The translations under genes were made by a program, and so were the position numbers. Below are positions 63,466-64,000 of a stretch of DNA of 64,000 nt, in pieces. The notes beneath the pieces are model-generated. The model saw only the letters and a program-made list of their open reading frames with translations. It was not told where the DNA came from and made no database searches. The stretch spans positions 652,212 through 716,211 of the forward strand of contig MJCC01000003.1 of assembly GCA_001766655.1 (NCBI GenBank), given 5' to 3'. Each line of letters opens with the position of its first letter. Within the stretch, counting starts at the first letter, position 1. The DNA is from Phytomonas francai (lineage: Eukaryota; Euglenozoa; Kinetoplastea; Trypanosomatida; Trypanosomatidae).

Positions 63466-64000
63466 CTATTCTCCGTCCTTCTGGCTTATTTTTGACGCAC
63501 ATGGAGAATCCTTTTCGCATCCATGGCAGCACTTAAAGCCCCATGAAAACTTCTCCGTGTTGAAATAACTACCAAAGCAGTATTCGTGATCGCCATACCT
63601 GGTGACGTCGTGATGCAAGAGCCCCATCAGCTTCTCATGAACTCGCATGAGATGTTTTTCCTCTGTTTGCATGGCAGAGCTGCCGGATGGGGAAGGGGTC
63701 GACGCGCTTCCACCCTTTTGGTCGTTTTCGGTTGCACACGTCGCCACCAGTACTGCCGCAGTCCCCGAGGCAGAGCCCCCTGACAACGGGGAGAGGGATC
63801 TCTGTGCAATGTTGCGAGTGTTTTCATCAACAGAGCTTCCATATAGTGAACGAACAAGCGAGTTCACGGCGAGTTCTCTATCGTCCGAATTTCGACCTCC
63901 AACCTTCTCGTTCTGTGTGCCTCCGTCTGAAGTCATCCCCCCATCCTTGGTTTTCGATGCATCTTCCTCCCCTTCAACCCTTTCCAGGCCCTTTTCTCGA
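63466..64000 (-). CDS. SLU7: SLU7-like splicing factor, C-terminal part (truncated by window edge)
   Basis: The frame is open from the window end (64000) to a stop at 63466, so the 5' part of this gene lies outside. The first ATG inside the window, at 63936, is probably internal. The C-terminal 60 residues contain 'GSYFNTEKFSWGFKCCHGCE' and 'DSPC', which closely parallel the SLU7 block 'GSYWKEGRWGYKCCHSF' and its following Cys. SLU7 acts in the second step of pre-mRNA splicing. Upstream is an acidic, Ser/Gly-rich linker. Kinetoplastids trans-splice every mRNA, so a second-step factor is expected to be essential. The match rests on one short motif block; the rest of the gene must be examined. 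Confidence 0.55.
   Translation of the reverse strand, partial: REKGLERVEGEEDASKTKDGGMTSDGGTQNEKVGGRNSDDRELAVNSLVRSLYGSSVDENTRNIAQRSLSPLSGGSASGTAAVLVATCATENDQKGGSASTPSPSGSSAMQTEEKHLMRVHEKLMGLLHHDVTRYGDHEYCFGSYFNTEKFSWGFKCCHGCEKDSPCASKISQKDGE

Noticed and set aside
1..64000. Genome-wide reading of UGA as tryptophan
   Set aside because: WDR82-like, ATG4, HECT, Doa10-like, NAF1 and the pseudo-helicase genes all end in TGA at natural C-termini, and I saw no second internal TGA in a conserved gene.
1..64000. Search by eye for tRNA B-boxes, rRNA, CRISPR arrays, insertion sequences and retroposons
   Set aside because: No convincing match on either strand. Diverged SIDER-type relics would need a profile search.

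Overview
This is nuclear DNA of a trypanosomatid (kinetoplastid protist). The evidence is long, intron-free genes on one strand for tens of kilobases, AT-rich spacers with polypyrimidine tracts and AG acceptors just upstream of ATGs (the signature of spliced-leader trans-splicing), and clade-typical proteins: a class XXI-like myosin with two C-terminal UBA domains, a trypanosomatid-type histone H2B and IFT121. Coding sequence is roughly half GC. Spacers are long, AT-rich and full of (TA)n, (TTTA)n and (AAT)n tracts, so this is not a high-GC Leishmania/Leptomonas-type genome. I cannot name the genus. The order myosin XXI, WD40 protein, ATG4, ribosomal L8/uL2 recalls the Leishmania chromosome 32 order as I remember it; that should be checked.

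Layout. A plus-strand polycistronic unit runs from 40 to 49736. It holds SHQ1, a WDR82/Swd2-like WD40 protein, a cornichon-like membrane protein, a zinc-knuckle/coiled-coil protein, a ZNFX1-like pseudo-helicase, myosin XXI, a WD40 protein, ATG4, ribosomal uL2 (L8), XPB helicase, a tiny membrane protein, a 4141-residue HECT ubiquitin ligase, a PPR-PIN protein, a Doa10/MARCH6-like RING-CH ligase, a CstF-77/RNA14-like protein split by one in-frame TGA, a three-domain cyclic-nucleotide-binding protein and NAF1. A convergent strand-switch region (49737-50433) follows. The minus-strand unit, read from 64000 down to 50434, holds a SLU7-like fragment open at the window edge, histone H2B, IFT121, a protein of unknown function, an RNF10-like RING protein, a coiled-coil protein and two small conserved-looking proteins.

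Themes. Several genes serve RNA metabolism: SHQ1 and NAF1 (H/ACA RNP assembly), CstF-77-like (3' end processing), WDR82-like, SLU7-like (splicing), XPB (TFIIH/repair) and PPR-PIN. Three are ubiquitin ligases: HECT, RING-CH and RNF10-like. Genes in such units are co-transcribed, so neighbourhood need not imply shared function.

Best leads. (1) The CstF-77-like frame is open for 955 codons except one TGA, which sits where a HAT repeat normally has Trp. (2) The cyclic-nucleotide-binding gene appears to lose about 60 C-terminal residues through a -1 shift at an A6 run. (3) A UPF1/ZNFX1-like protein keeps only a decayed second RecA domain plus NF-X1 knuckles. (4) ATG4 has Asn in place of the catalytic Asp. 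(5) A GC-richer island at 5.0-5.6 kb looks like a decayed minus-strand gene inside the plus-strand unit. No mobile element, CRISPR array, tRNA or rRNA was recognised. All family assignments come from reading motifs; no database search was run.
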